A stretch of 64,000 nucleotides of DNA from Actinotalea endophytica (GCF_025717005.1 NZ_JAOVZU010000003.1:1-64000); one strand, 5' to 3'; counted from the first letter of the stretch, positions 53,645 through 63,406 are shown. A program made the numbers and translations. The notes: generated by a model from the sequence alone, not told the origin.

Positions 53645-53731
53645 GCGAGGGCGCCGAACGCGTCCCGCGGGGCACAGAGACCGCGGGGCCGACCGGCAGC
53701 GCGCGGGACGCATGAGAGGTGAGGTGCCCTG

Positions 53732-56470
53732 GTGGCGAGGAACGAGATGACCGGGCCGCTGATCAATGGACTGCTCAGCCAGGTCCCGGACTTCGATCCC
53801 GAAGAGACCAACGAGTGGCTCGAGGCCCTCGACTCCCTGATCGACGAGCGGGGTGGTCCGCGAGCCCGCTACGTGCTGCTGTCGCTGCTGCGGCAGGCGC
53901 GGACGCGCAACGTCGCGATCCCGACCTCGCTGACCACGCCGTACGTCAACACGATCGGCGTGCACGAGGAGCCCTACTTCCCCGGGGACGAGCAGACCGA
54001 GCGGCTCTACCGCCGGCTGATCCGCTGGAACGCCGCCGTGATGGTGACCCGCGCGCAGCGCCCGGACATCGCGGTCGGTGGCCACATCTCGTCCTATGCG
54101 TCGGTGTCGACGCTGTACGAGGTCGGTCTCAACCACTTCTTCCGCGGCAAGGACCACCCCGGCGGTGGTGACCACGTCTACTTCCAGGGCCACGCCGCCC
54201 CGGGTGTGTACGCCCGGGCCTTCCTCGAGGGGCGGCTCACCGCCGACCAGCTCGACTCGTTCCGCCAGGAGGTCTCCTCGCCGCACGGTGGGCTGTCGTC
54301 GTACCCGCACCCGCGGCTGATGCCGGACCTGTGGGAGTTCCCGACGGTGTCGATGGGTCTCGGCCCGGCGTCCGCCGTCTACCAGGCGTGGTTCAACAAG
54401 TACCTGCAGATGCGCGGCATCAAGGACACCTCTCAGCAGCGCGTCTGGGCCTTCCTGGGCGATGGCGAGATGGACGAGCCGGAGAGCCGCGGCATGCTGC
54501 AGCTCGCGGCGCAGCAGGGCCTGGACAACCTGACCTTCGTCGTGAACGCCAACCTGCAGCGGCTGGACGGCCCGGTGCGTGGCAACGGGAAGATCATCCA
54601 GGAGCTCGAGGCCTACTTCCGTGGCGCCGGCTGGAACGTCATCAAGGTGGTCTGGGGGCGCGGCTGGGACGTGCTGCTCAACGCCGACAAGGACCGCGCG
54701 CTGGTCAACATCATGAACGAGACCCTGGACGGGGACTACCAGACGTTCCGGGCCAACGACGGCGCCTACATCCGCGAGCACTTCTTCGGGCGCGACCCGC
54801 GCACCAAGGCGCTCGTGGAGAAGATGACCGACGACGAGATCTGGGCGCTCAAGCGCGGTGGTCACGACTACCGGAAGATGTACGCCGCGTACGCCGCGGC
54901 CGTGGAGCACACCGGACAGCCCACCGTCGTGCTCGCGCACACGGTGAAGGGCTACGGCCTGGGTGAGTCGTTCGCGGGCCGCAACGCGACCCACCAGATG
55001 AAGAAGCTCAAGCAGGACGACCTCAAGCAGCTGCGCGACTTCCTGCACCTGCCGATCAGCGACGAGCAGCTCGCCGACCCGTTCAACGCGCCGTACTACC
55101 ACCCGGGCATGGACTCCCCCGAGATCCAGTACATGCTCGCCCGGCGCAAGGTCCTCGGCGGCTTCGTGCCCGAGCGGAGAGTGCCCGTGAAGGCCGTCAC
55201 GCTGCCCCCGGCGAGCTCGTACGACGTGCTCGCGAAGGGCTCGGGGAACCAGGCGGTCGCCACGACCATGGCCTTCGTCCGGCTCCTCAAGGACCTGATG
55301 AAGGACAAGGAGTTCGGCCACCGGATCGTGCCGATCATCCCGGACGAGGCCCGCACGTTCGGCCTGGACTCGATCTTCCCCACCGCGAAGATCTTCAACA
55401 CGCTCGGCCAGAACTACGTCTCGGTCGACGCGGACCTGATGCTCTCCTACAAGGAGTCCCAGCAGGGTCAGGTGCTGCACACCGGCATCAACGAGGCGGG
55501 CTCGGCCGCGGCGTTCCAGGCCGTCGGCACCTCCTACGCCACGCACGGCGAGCCGATGGTGCCGTTCTACATCTTCTACTCGATGTTCGGCTTCCAGCGG
55601 ACCGGCGACCAGTTCTGGGCGGCCGGCGACCAGATGACCCGCGGCTTCATCGTCGGCGCGACCGCCGGCCGCACCACGCTGACCGGCGAGGGCCTGCAGC
55701 ACGCCGACGGGCACTCCCCGCTGATCGCGCAGACCAACCCCGCCGTCGTCCACTACGACCCGGCCTACGGCTACGAGATCCGGCACATCGTGCGCGACGG
55801 GCTCAACCGGATGTACGGCGACGACGGGCGCGACCCGAACGTCATGTACTACCTCACGGTCTACAACGAGCCGATGCTCCAGCCGGCCGAGCCCGCGGAC
55901 GTGGACGTGGAGGGCATCCTGCGCGGCCTTCACCGGGTCCACCGCGCCCAGGGCGAAGGCCCGAAGGCGCAGCTGCTCGCCTCGGGCGTCGGTGTGCCGT
56001 GGGCCCTGGAGGCCGCCGAGCTGCTCGCGGCCGACTGGGGCGTGCAGGCCGACGTGTGGTCGGTGACGTCCTGGAACGAGCTGCGCCGCGACGGCGTCGC
56101 GACCGACCAGCACAACTTCCTGCACCCCGAGGCCGAGTCCCGCACGGCGTACCTGACCCAGAAGCTGCGCGACGCGCAGGGTCCGTTCGTCGCGACCTCG
56201 GACTACAACCACCTGGTCGCCGACCAGGTGCGCAAGTGGGTCCCGGGCGACTTCGAGGTGCTCGGCGCCGACGGCTTCGGCTTCTCCGACACGCGGGCCG
56301 CGGCGCGTCGCTTCTTCAAGATCGACGGGCCCTCGATGGTGGTCCGGACGCTCGAGATGCTGGCCGCGCGCGGCGAGGTCGGCGGCGACGTCCCGGCGCA
56401 GGCGATCGCGAAGTACGAGCTGCACGACGTCCGGGCGGGTCGCTCCGGCGCGGCCGGCGGCGACGCGTGA
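53732..56470 (+). CDS. aceE: Pyruvate dehydrogenase E1 component, homodimeric type
   Basis: AceE decarboxylates pyruvate with thiamine diphosphate and passes the acetyl group to lipoyl-E2. The 912-residue single-chain enzyme has the ThDP motif [10 protein letters not shown]...[14 protein letters not shown] (about residues 248-290). It also has the active-site segments GGHISSYAS (N-terminal) and [11 protein letters not shown], and the C-terminal transketolase domain. Single-chain E1 is normal in actinobacteria. E2 and E3 are not encoded next to it. GAGAGGTGAGG lies upstream of the GTG start. lipA and lipB at 3.5-5.2 kb would supply the lipoyl group of its partner. Confidence 0.97.
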   Translation: MARNEMTGPLINGLLSQVPDFDPEETNEWLEALDSLIDERGGPRARYVLLSLLRQARTRNVAIPTSLTTPYVNTIGVHEEPYFPGDEQTERLYRRLIRWNAAVMVTRAQRPDIAVGGHISSYASVSTLYEVGLNHFFRGKDHPGGGDHVYFQGHAAPGVYARAFLEGRLTADQLDSFRQEVSSPHGGLSSYPHPRLMPDLWEFPTVSMGLGPASAVYQAWFNKYLQMRGIKDTSQQRVWAFLGDGEMDEPESRGMLQLAAQQGLDNLTFVVNANLQRLDGPVRGNGKIIQELEAYFRGAGWNVIKVVWGRGWDVLLNADKDRALVNIMNETLDGDYQTFRANDGAYIREHFFGRDPRTKALVEKMTDDEIWALKRGGHDYRKMYAAYAAAVEHTGQPTVVLAHTVKGYGLGESFAGRNATHQMKKLKQDDLKQLRDFLHLPISDEQLADPFNAPYYHPGMDSPEIQYMLARRKVLGGFVPERRVPVKAVTLPPASSYDVLAKGSGNQAVATTMAFVRLLKDLMKDKEFGHRIVPIIPDEARTFGLDSIFPTAKIFNTLGQNYVSVDADLMLSYKESQQGQVLHTGINEAGSAAAFQAVGTSYATHGEPMVPFYIFYSMFGFQRTGDQFWAAGDQMTRGFIVGATAGRTTLTGEGLQHADGHSPLIAQTNPAVVHYDPAYGYEIRHIVRDGLNRMYGDDGRDPNVMYYLTVYNEPMLQPAEPADVDVEGILRGLHRVHRAQGEGPKAQLLASGVGVPWALEAAELLAADWGVQADVWSVTSWNELRRDGVATDQHNFLHPEAESRTAYLTQKLRDAQGPFVATSDYNHLVADQVRKWVPGDFEVLGADGFGFSDTRAAARRFFKIDGPSMVVRTLEMLAARGEVGGDVPAQAIAKYELHDVRAGRSGAAGGDA

Positions 56471-56560
56471 GTCGCTGAACGACCCCGACGGGGCGGTCAT
56501 CCTGCGGGGTGGCCGCCCCGCGGCGTTGTCTCCCGGCGTGCGACGGCCGGGGGCGAGCGG

Positions 56561-57238
56561 CTACTCGGCCCGTCGCTCGGCGCGCTCGACGGCGGGACCG
56601 AGCTCGTCCTGGAGCGCGGCCACCGCGGCCTCGTTGGGGTGCAGACGCAACGCCTCGAGGTGGTGCCGCGCCTCGGCCGGCCGTTCGGCCTCGAGCGCAG
56701 CGAGCACGAGCTGGCGCCCGACGGCGGGATCCTGCTCGCGCACCCGCCAGTGGCCGACGCCGAGCCCGAGCGCCTCGACCGGCAGGCCCGACTCGCGGAG
56801 CACCTGCAGCCCCTCGGTCAGCGCCTTGCCCGACGGGTCGCGCTCGGCCGCGGTCGCGAGCCGGCGCAGTGCGCCTTCACGGTCGTCATCGACGGAGAGC
56901 CGGGCGAGCTCGATCAGCGGGTACCAGGCCTTCGGGTTGCCGGCCAGCTCCTCGGCGAGTGACCAGACCGCGAGGTCGGCCGCACGCTGGCGCTCCTCCG
57001 GCTCGGCCGGGGCGGTCAGCGGGTCCTCGGTCGTCGCCTCGGCGGCGTGCCGCCGCACGATCTCCGCCAGCGCGCCGAACGAGCGCGCATCGTTCGGGTC
57101 CGCCACGAGCCGGGCGCGCAGCCGGTCCTCCTGTGCCACTCCCGGCTTCGGCGCGGCCGTCGTGGGACGGCGGGTTCCGACGGTGGTGGCAGGGGGCGGG
57201 CCCAGGACGAGGCGACGCAGCCGTTCGAGCAGTGCCAT
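56561..57238 (-). CDS. Helical repeat protein of unknown function, TPR-like
   Basis: This 225-residue protein starts with a short amphipathic segment (ALLERLRRLVLG) and a Pro/Thr linker. Paired helices follow (AVWSLAEELAGNPKAWYPLIELARLSV, then GALRRLATAAERDPSGKALTEGLQVL, then AVGRQLVLAALEAERPAEARHHLEAL), suggesting about four tetratricopeptide-like units. It would bind other proteins. A TATGGT hexamer 6 bases before the ATG indicates a leaderless message. It diverges from the PucR-type regulator across a homopolymer-rich region. Confidence 0.75.
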   Translation of the reverse strand: MALLERLRRLVLGPPPATTVGTRRPTTAAPKPGVAQEDRLRARLVADPNDARSFGALAEIVRRHAAEATTEDPLTAPAEPEERQRAADLAVWSLAEELAGNPKAWYPLIELARLSVDDDREGALRRLATAAERDPSGKALTEGLQVLRESGLPVEALGLGVGHWRVREQDPAVGRQLVLAALEAERPAEARHHLEALRLHPNEAAVAALQDELGPAVERAERRAE

Positions 57239-57244
57239 GCCTCG

Positions 57245-57250
57245 ACCATA
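57245..57250 (-). promoter_or_regulatory. -10 hexamer for the leaderless TPR-like gene
   Basis: On the minus strand TATGGT is 6 bases before the ATG at 57238. Confidence 0.5.
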
Positions 57251-57328
57251 GCCGCCGTGGGTGCGCACCACGCGGCGGCCAGGTTGCCGGGACGTTGCGG
57301 CGCGCCCGGCGGCCGCACCGTGCCGGTC

Positions 57329-57415
57329 GGGGGGGGGCGGGGGGGGGGGGGCGCCCCCCACCCGCCCCGGCGGGGGGGGGAGACCGCCCGCTGCGGCGCC
57401 CCCCCCCCCCCCCCC
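57329..57415. repeat. Homopolymer G/C tracts in a divergent promoter region
   Basis: The region holds runs of 9 G (57329-57337), 13 G (57339-57351), 9 G (57372-57380) and 17 C (57399-57415), able to pair with each other as long hairpins. No other part of the window has anything similar. It may be a true length-variable tract between two divergent promoters or an assembly or base-calling artefact. Confidence 0.8.
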
Positions 57416-57441
57416 GCTCCCGTAGGTAGGCGATCCCGGCC

Positions 57442-57447
57442 TATGCT
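57442..57447 (+). promoter_or_regulatory. -10 hexamer for leaderless fatty-acid-regulator transcript
   Basis: TATGCT is 6 bases before the ATG at 57454. It lies 26 bases after the end of the 17-C tract, so the tract covers the -35 region. Confidence 0.5.
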
Positions 57448-57453
57448 GCGCGC

Positions 57454-58620
57454 ATGGCTACGACGGCGCAGCGGGACACGCACACGCTGCGTCGGCTGCA
57501 CGACGGCACCGGGCTGCTGTCCGCGGCCGCGATGCGCAAGCTGGACGAGAGCCTCCCCTGGTACCGCGCCCTGCCCGCCGAGGACCGCTCGTGGGTCGGG
57601 CTCGTGGTGCAGGCCGGGATCTCGAGCTTCACGTCGTGGTTCTCCGACCCGGCCACTCCACCGCACGGCGCCGGCGAGATCTTCGCCGCGGCCCCGCCCG
57701 AGCTGACCCGCTCGATCTCGTTGCAGCAGACGCTCCAGCTGGTCCGGGTGATCGTCGAGGTGGTCGAGGACCACAGCGACCGGCTCGCCGCGCCGGGCTC
57801 GGAACGCGACCTGCGCGAAGCCGTCCTGCGCTACTCCCGCGAGGTCGCGTTCTCGGCGGCCGAGGTCTACGCCCGTGCCGCCGAGGTCCGCGGCGCCTGG
57901 GACGCACGCCTCGAGGCGCTCGTGGTCGACGCCCTGGTGCGCGGCGACGCCGATGACGCGTTGCGGTCCCGGGTCGCGGCGCTCGGGTGGACCGGCACCG
58001 GCTCGGTGCTCGTGATGGCCGGGACCTCGGGGCTCCTGGACGAGGCCCAGGTCGGCGAGCTGCGACGCACCGCGCGGCGCGCTGCCGGGGACGCGCTCGT
58101 CGGCATCCAGGGCGACCGGCTCGTGGTCGTGCTCGGTGGCGAGGGCGATCTGCGTGAGGCGGCCGCCGGGATCGTCGACCGCTTCGGTCCCGGGCCGGTG
58201 GTCCTCGGGCCCTCGGTCGGCAGCATCACCGACGCGGGCCGATCCGCGGCGGCGGCGCTCGCGGGCCTCTCGGCCGTGGCGGCCTGGCCCTCGGCCCCAC
58301 GGCCGGTGCACGCCGACGACCTGCTGCCGGAACGCGTCCTGATCGGCGACGCCGCCGCCCGGCGCCGGCTCGTCGAGCAGGCCTACGAGCCGCTCGCCGC
58401 CGCCGGGGGCTCGCTCCTGGAGACCCTCGCCGCGCACGTCGAGCACGGCCGCTCGCTCGAGGCCGCGGCACGTGTGCTGTACGTGCACCCGAACACGGTC
58501 CGGTACCGGCTCCGCAAGGTCACCGAGGTGACCGGCTGGGACCCGCTCGACGCACGGGAGAGCTTCGTGCTCGCGATCGCGCTCGCCGTCGGACGGCTCG
58601 AAGCGGCACGGACGTTGTAG
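57454..58620 (+). CDS. PucR/CdaR-family regulator of fatty acid synthase genes (FasR-like)
   Basis: This 388-residue protein has a long helical N-terminal sensor region, a central GGDEF-like fold, and a C-terminal PucR-type helix-turn-helix SLEAAARVLYVHPNTVRYRLRKV (about residues 332-354). Its position directly before fabD-fabH-acpP-fabF matches the Streptomyces FasR activator of this operon. Sensing an acyl-CoA or malonyl intermediate is likely but not shown. The intergenic dyad after its stop may be its operator. Confidence 0.88.
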   Translation: MATTAQRDTHTLRRLHDGTGLLSAAAMRKLDESLPWYRALPAEDRSWVGLVVQAGISSFTSWFSDPATPPHGAGEIFAAAPPELTRSISLQQTLQLVRVIVEVVEDHSDRLAAPGSERDLREAVLRYSREVAFSAAEVYARAAEVRGAWDARLEALVVDALVRGDADDALRSRVAALGWTGTGSVLVMAGTSGLLDEAQVGELRRTARRAAGDALVGIQGDRLVVVLGGEGDLREAAAGIVDRFGPGPVVLGPSVGSITDAGRSAAAALAGLSAVAAWPSAPRPVHADDLLPERVLIGDAAARRRLVEQAYEPLAAAGGSLLETLAAHVEHGRSLEAAARVLYVHPNTVRYRLRKVTEVTGWDPLDARESFVLAIALAVGRLEAARTL

Positions 58621-58626
58621 GTTCCG

Positions 58627-58651
58627 CACAAGCCTCGCGGGGTTTCTTGTG
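58627..58651. promoter_or_regulatory. Candidate operator dyad upstream of fabD
   Basis: CACAAG (58627-58632) and CTTGTG (58646-58651) are perfect inverted repeats separated by 13 bases, about 47 bases before the fabD start and just past the regulator stop. It could be a binding site of the upstream regulator or a small hairpin. Confidence 0.35.
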
Positions 58652-58697
58652 GCCGTCGTTGGCCGGAGATCCGGAGCGTTATGGGCAGAGTTGTCGG

Positions 58698-59627
58698 GTG
58701 CTTGCCATCGTGTGCCCCGGACAGGGCTCGCAGTCCCCGGGGATGCTCGCCCCGTGGCTCGAGCTGCCAGGCGTCGCCGACCTCGTCGGGGAGCTCTCCG
58801 AGGCGGCCGGCCTCGACCTCGTCGAGCACGGCACCCGGTCCGACGCGGACACCATCCGGGACACCGCCGTCGCGCAGCCGCTCATCGTCGCCAGCGGGCT
58901 CGTGGCGCTCACGGCGCTCCTGGACGGCCGCGACGCGGCGCCGCTGGTCGGCGCCACCGCCGGGCACTCGGTCGGCGAGCTGACGGCCGCGGCCGTCGCG
59001 GGCGTGCTGACCCCGGTCGACGCGGTCCGGCTGGTCGCGGCCCGGGCCAGGGCGATGGCCGGCGCGGCGGCCCTGGAGGAGACCGGGATGAGCGCCGTCG
59101 TCGGCGGCGACCCCGAGGAGGTGCTCGCGGCGATCGAGTCCGCCGGTGCGGCACCCGCGAACGTCAACGGTGGCGGCCAGGTGGTCGCCGCCGGGGACCT
59201 CGACTCGTTGCGCCGGCTCTCCGAGGCGCCGCCCGCCAAGGCGCGGGTCATCCCGTTGCAGGTCGCCGGTGCGTTCCACACCCGCTTCATGGCTCCCGCG
59301 GTCGACGAGTTCCGGTCGGCGACCCACGCCGTGACGGCCGCCGCCCCGAGCCTGCCGTGGCTGTCCGACCTCGACGGCGAGCCGATGCCCGCCGACGGGG
59401 AAGCGATCCTCGAGCGGCTGGTCGGCCAGGTGGTCGCACCCGTGCGCTGGGACCTCGTCCAGGACGGGCTGCGCGAGCGCGGCGTCACCGCCCTCGTCGA
59501 GCTCGCGCCGGCGGGGGTGCTCACCGGTCTGGCCCGGCGTACCCTGCCCGGCGTCACGACCATCGCCGTCAAGACGCCGGACGACCTCGACGCGGCGTAC
59601 CAGATCCTCTCTCAGGAGCGCTCGTGA
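58698..59627 (+). CDS. fabD: Malonyl-CoA:ACP transacylase FabD
   Basis: FabD moves malonyl from CoA to acyl carrier protein. The 309-residue protein starts VLAIVCPGQGSQSPGM, has the catalytic GHSVGE serine elbow, the arginine segment RARAMAGAA, and GAFHTRFM histidine. The GTG at 58698 fits the conserved start right before the PGQG loop; no ribosome binding site is visible. It overlaps fabH by four bases. Confidence 0.96.
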   Translation: MLAIVCPGQGSQSPGMLAPWLELPGVADLVGELSEAAGLDLVEHGTRSDADTIRDTAVAQPLIVASGLVALTALLDGRDAAPLVGATAGHSVGELTAAAVAGVLTPVDAVRLVAARARAMAGAAALEETGMSAVVGGDPEEVLAAIESAGAAPANVNGGGQVVAAGDLDSLRRLSEAPPAKARVIPLQVAGAFHTRFMAPAVDEFRSATHAVTAAAPSLPWLSDLDGEPMPADGEAILERLVGQVVAPVRWDLVQDGLRERGVTALVELAPAGVLTGLARRTLPGVTTIAVKTPDDLDAAYQILSQERS

Positions 59628-60616
59628 GTCTTCGTCAGGCCAGCGGCCCGCAGTACTCCCGGATCCTCGCCATCGCGGGCGTCCGCGGGGACAACGTCGT
59701 CACCAACGACGACGTCGCCGGTCCCATCGACTCCTCGGACGAGTGGATCCGCCAGCGCACGGGCATCGTCACGCGCCGTCGGGCCGGCTCGGACGTCGAC
59801 GTGGTGGACCTGTCCGAGCGCGCCGCACGCAAGGCGCTCGAGGCAGCGGGCCTGGAGGGCAGCGACATCGACGTCGTGCTGCTGTCCACGGTGACCTACT
59901 TCCACCAGACCCCGGCTGCGGCCGCGATCGTGGCCGACCGGATCGGAGCGACGCCGGCCGCCGCCTACGACATCTCGGCGGCGTGCGCGGGCTACAGCTA
60001 CGGCATCGGCCAGGCCGACGCGATGGTGCGGGCGGGCCTGGCCCGCAACGTGCTGGTGATCGGCGCCGAGAAGATGAGCGACTTCATCGACCCGACCGAC
60101 CGGTCGATCAGCTTCCTGCTCGGCGACGGCGCCGGCGCCGCGATCGTCGGCGCGTCCGACTCCCCCGGCATCGGCCCCACCATCTGGGGCTCGGACGGTG
60201 GCCGCGCGTCGCTCATCACCCAGACCGCGTCGCTGCCGGAGGCGGTCTCGTCGGGGGTCATGCCGACGCTCCGCCAGGAGGGCGCGAGCGTGTTCAAGTG
60301 GGCCGTGTGGCAGATGGCGCCGATCGCGCAGCAGGCGATCGAGGCCGCGGGGCTCACGCCCGACGACATCGACGTGTTCGTGCCGCACCAGGCGAACATG
60401 CGGATCATCGACCAGCTGATCAAGCAGCTCAAGCTGCCCGAGCGGGTCGTGGTCGGCCGCGACATCGCCGAGACCGGCAACACCAGCGCGGCCTCCATCC
60501 CGCTCGCCACCGAACGGCTGCTGCGCGAGGGCCTGGCCAAGAGCGGGGACGTCGCGCTGCAGATCGGCTTCGGCGCGGGCCTCGTCTACGCGGCGCAGGT
60601 CGTCGTCCTCCCCTAG
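59624..60616 (+). CDS. fabH: Beta-ketoacyl-ACP synthase III FabH
   Basis: FabH condenses a short acyl-CoA primer with malonyl-ACP to start fatty acid synthesis. The 330-residue protein has the catalytic triad: Cys121 in DISAACAGYSYG, His255 in VPHQANMR, and Asn286 in ETGNTSAAS. In actinobacteria it favours branched primers, giving iso and anteiso fatty acids. The GTG start overlaps the fabD stop. Confidence 0.97.
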   Translation: MSLRQASGPQYSRILAIAGVRGDNVVTNDDVAGPIDSSDEWIRQRTGIVTRRRAGSDVDVVDLSERAARKALEAAGLEGSDIDVVLLSTVTYFHQTPAAAAIVADRIGATPAAAYDISAACAGYSYGIGQADAMVRAGLARNVLVIGAEKMSDFIDPTDRSISFLLGDGAGAAIVGASDSPGIGPTIWGSDGGRASLITQTASLPEAVSSGVMPTLRQEGASVFKWAVWQMAPIAQQAIEAAGLTPDDIDVFVPHQANMRIIDQLIKQLKLPERVVVGRDIAETGNTSAASIPLATERLLREGLAKSGDVALQIGFGAGLVYAAQVVVLP

Positions 60617-60665
60617 TTTCCCGGTGGCCGTCCGGTCACCGACCTTCCAGCACAAGGAGCGCACC

Positions 60666-60914
60666 ATGGCGTACAGCGAGCAGGAGATCCTGGCCGGCCT
60701 TGCCGAGATCGTGAGCGAGGAGACCGGCCTGCCGACGGACTCCGTCTCGCCCGAGAAGTCCTTCACCGACGACCTCGACATCGACTCGCTGTCGATGATG
60801 ACGATCGTCACGCTCGCCGAGGAGAAGTTCTCGGTCCGCATCCCCGACGACGAGGTCAAGAACCTCGCCACCGTGGGCGACGCGGTCTCGTTCATCAACG
60901 GCGCGCAGTCCTGA
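60666..60914 (+). CDS. acpP: Acyl carrier protein AcpP
   Basis: This 82-residue acidic protein has the phosphopantetheine attachment site DIDSLSMM with Ser41. AAGGAGCG precedes the ATG. It carries growing acyl chains for FabD, FabH and FabF, encoded around it, and is the octanoyl donor for LipB. Confidence 0.97.
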   Translation: MAYSEQEILAGLAEIVSEETGLPTDSVSPEKSFTDDLDIDSLSMMTIVTLAEEKFSVRIPDDEVKNLATVGDAVSFINGAQS

Positions 60915-60993
60915 CCCGCGTGGACGGCCGGTGCACGCCGGCCGTCCACGATCGCCGTCCACCATCCCCGTCCACCCATCCCTGGAGGTAGCT

Positions 60994-62229
60994 GTGACCG
61001 ATGTCGTCGTCACCGGACTCGGCGCGACCACCCCGTTGGGTGGAGATGTCGCCTCGACCTGGAGCAGTGCGCTCGCAGGCGTCTCCGGCGCCCATACGCT
61101 CGACAACGACTGGGCCGACACGTACGAGATCCCGGTGCGGTTCGCCGCCCGGCTCGCCGTGCCGGCCGAGGACGTCCTGCCCCGCCCCGAGACCAAGCGG
61201 ATGGACCCCTCGGCGCAGTACGCGATCATCGCGACGCGCGAGGCCTGGACGCACGCCGGCGCACCCGAGGTCGAGCCCGAGCGGCTCGGCGTCGTGGTGA
61301 GCTCCGGCATCGGCGGGATCTGGACGACCCTCGACGCCTGGGACACCCTTCAGGCCAAGGGCGCACGTCGAGTGCTCCCGATGACCGTCCCGATGCTGAT
61401 GCCGAACTCCCCCGCCGCGTACGTCGAGCTCGAGGTCGGCGCCCGTGCGGGCGCCCACGCCCTGGTCTCGGCCTGCGCGTCGGGTGCCGAGGCGATCGGC
61501 TACGGCGTGGAGATGATCCGCTCCGGCCGGGCCGACGTGGTCGTCGCGGGCGGCACCGAGGCGGCGATCCACCCGATGCCGATCGCCGCGTTCGCCGCGT
61601 CGCGGACGTTGTCGACCCGGAACGACGACCCCGAGGGTGCGTCGCGTCCGTACGACACGGGCCGCGACGGGTTCGTGCTCGGCGAGGGCTCGGGCATCGT
61701 GGTGCTCGAGAGCGCCGAGCACGCGGCGGCGCGGGGCGCCACGGTCCACGCCAGGATCGCGGGCGTCGGCCTGTCCGCCGACGGCTACCACATGACCTCG
61801 CCGGAGCCGAGCGGCCGCGGGCAGATCGCGGCCATGCGGATGGCGTTGCGCGACGCCGACGTGGCGGCCGTCGACGTGCACCACGTCAACGCGCACGCGA
61901 CCTCGACCGTGGTGGGCGACCTGATCGAGGCCCGCAGCGTGCGCGAGGTGCTCGGCTCCGACGCGGACCACGTCGCGCTCTCCGCGACCAAGTCGATGAC
62001 CGGGCACCTGCTCGGCGGCGCGGGCGCGCTCGAGACGATCTTCACGATCCTCGCCCTGCGCGAGCGCCAGGCGCCGCCGACGATCAACGTCACGGACCCC
62101 GACCCCGAGCTCGTCCTGGACCTCGTGCGCGGGCAGTCGCGCGCGCTGCCGGGCGGGCCGCTCGCGGCCATCAACAACTCGTTCGGGTTCGGCGGGCACA
62201 ACGTCGCGCTGGTGGTCACCACGGCGTGA
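60994..62229 (+). CDS. fabF: Beta-ketoacyl-ACP synthase II FabF
   Basis: FabF elongates acyl-ACP. The 411-residue protein has the nucleophile Cys161 in SACASGAEAIGYG, the first histidine in HVNAHATST, and the second in KSMTGHLLGGAGA. GGAGGTAGC precedes the GTG at 60994. It ends the cluster fabD-fabH-acpP-fabF. Confidence 0.97.
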   Translation: MTDVVVTGLGATTPLGGDVASTWSSALAGVSGAHTLDNDWADTYEIPVRFAARLAVPAEDVLPRPETKRMDPSAQYAIIATREAWTHAGAPEVEPERLGVVVSSGIGGIWTTLDAWDTLQAKGARRVLPMTVPMLMPNSPAAYVELEVGARAGAHALVSACASGAEAIGYGVEMIRSGRADVVVAGGTEAAIHPMPIAAFAASRTLSTRNDDPEGASRPYDTGRDGFVLGEGSGIVVLESAEHAAARGATVHARIAGVGLSADGYHMTSPEPSGRGQIAAMRMALRDADVAAVDVHHVNAHATSTVVGDLIEARSVREVLGSDADHVALSATKSMTGHLLGGAGALETIFTILALRERQAPPTINVTDPDPELVLDLVRGQSRALPGGPLAAINNSFGFGGHNVALVVTTA

Positions 62230-62287
62230 CCCCGGCGAGGCACTCTCGGCGGCGACGGGTAGCCTGAACCGTGAGGGAAGGTGGCTC

Positions 62288-62716
62288 GTGCTGCGCAACG
62301 TGATGGTCCTGGTCGGCCTGGGGTTGGCGATCTACGCCCTGGCGGACTGCGTCCAGGCGCGCCGGTACGTCCGGACGCTGCCGTGGGGTATGTGGGTCCT
62401 CGTCATCCTCGTGCCGTTCGTCGGTCCGATCGCCTATCTGATGGCCGGCCGACCCACCGCGGAGCAGGCCAGGCGGTCGGTTCCCTGGGCGGCCACCACC
62501 ACGGCCGGGTTCCCCGAGCACGAGCGGCCGCGTGACGTGCCGCCTCGCGGCCCGGAGGACGACCCGGAGTTCCTCGCCAAGATCGCGGAGGAGCGCCGCC
62601 ACGAGCAGATGCTCAAGGACTGGGAGGCGCAGCTCCGGGAACGCGAGGAGTCCCTCGATCGCGACGACAGCGCCCGCGAGGCCGACACCGAGGACGACCG
62701 GCACCTCGAGGACTGA
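62288..62716 (+). CDS. PLDc_N-type membrane protein
   Basis: This 142-residue protein has two N-terminal helices (about residues 3-20 and 32-52) with the phospholipase D nuclease N-terminal-like signature AIYALADCVQ ... WVLVILVPFVGPIAYLMAGR. A charged, coiled-coil-like tail rich in Glu and Arg follows (KDWEAQLREREESLDRDD). Such proteins have unknown roles. AAGGTGG precedes the GTG. It follows fabF by 58 bases and is unlikely to be part of fatty acid synthesis. Confidence 0.82.
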   Translation: MLRNVMVLVGLGLAIYALADCVQARRYVRTLPWGMWVLVILVPFVGPIAYLMAGRPTAEQARRSVPWAATTTAGFPEHERPRDVPPRGPEDDPEFLAKIAEERRHEQMLKDWEAQLREREESLDRDDSAREADTEDDRHLED

Positions 62717-62773
62717 CCGAATCGGCACGGCCGCACCAGCGGGCCGCGCCACAGCACGACCCCGGAGGCATCG

Positions 62774-63406
62774 TTGCCCAAGATCGTGGCCCGGCCCGAG
62801 CGCCGCGAGCTCCTGATCGACGTCACCTGGAAGCTCATCGTCGCGGAGGGCCTGGACGCCGTCACCCTGCGGCGGGTCGCCGCCGACGCCGGCTTCGCCA
62901 ACGGCGCGGTGAAGCCGTACTTCAGCTCGAAGGCCGCGCTGATGGAAGCGGCCTACCGTCGGGCCTTCGACCGGACCGTGGACCGCGCGGCCCTCAGCGT
63001 GGGCACACGCACCGGCCTGGACGCCATCCGACGGCTCTGCCTGGAGATCATGCCGCTGGACGACGAGCGCAGGGTCGAGGCGCGGGTCGTGATCGCGTTC
63101 TGGGAGGCGGCGATCGGCGAGCCGACGATGGCCAAGGTGTTCCGAGACACGGTGTCCTCGTTCTCCGACGATCTCGCGCGCTATCTCGCGCAGGCCCGCG
63201 AGGCCGGCGAGGTCACGGTTGCCGAGCCGAACAGCGCGATCGTCGACGAGCTGCTGTGGATGATGATGGGTCTCCAGTCGATGTGCTGGCTGATGCCCCA
63301 GCAGACCTCCGCGCGCCGTCAGCGGGCGGTGCTCGACCGGTTCCTCGAGAACCTCGGCGCGCCCGAGCCCGCCGTGCTCACGGGTGACGAACCGATGGGT
63401 AGTTAA
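62774..63406 (+). CDS. TetR family transcriptional regulator
   Basis: This 210-residue protein has an N-terminal TetR helix-turn-helix (TLRRVAADAGFANGAVKPYFSSKAALMEAAY, about residues 35-65) and a long helical ligand-binding domain like that of BetI. The start is TTG at 62774 with GGAGG six bases upstream. It sits directly before an APC permease gene, and a 30-base inverted repeat lies between them, so it probably controls that permease. Confidence 0.9.
   Translation: MPKIVARPERRELLIDVTWKLIVAEGLDAVTLRRVAADAGFANGAVKPYFSSKAALMEAAYRRAFDRTVDRAALSVGTRTGLDAIRRLCLEIMPLDDERRVEARVVIAFWEAAIGEPTMAKVFRDTVSSFSDDLARYLAQAREAGEVTVAEPNSAIVDELLWMMMGLQSMCWLMPQQTSARRQRAVLDRFLENLGAPEPAVLTGDEPMGS

Noticed and set aside
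53063-56500. Minus-strand frame of 1145 codons opposite aceE
   Set aside because: The DUF3052 protein at its end is real, but the rest is the reverse complement of aceE with His/Val/Asp-rich nonsense and no motif.
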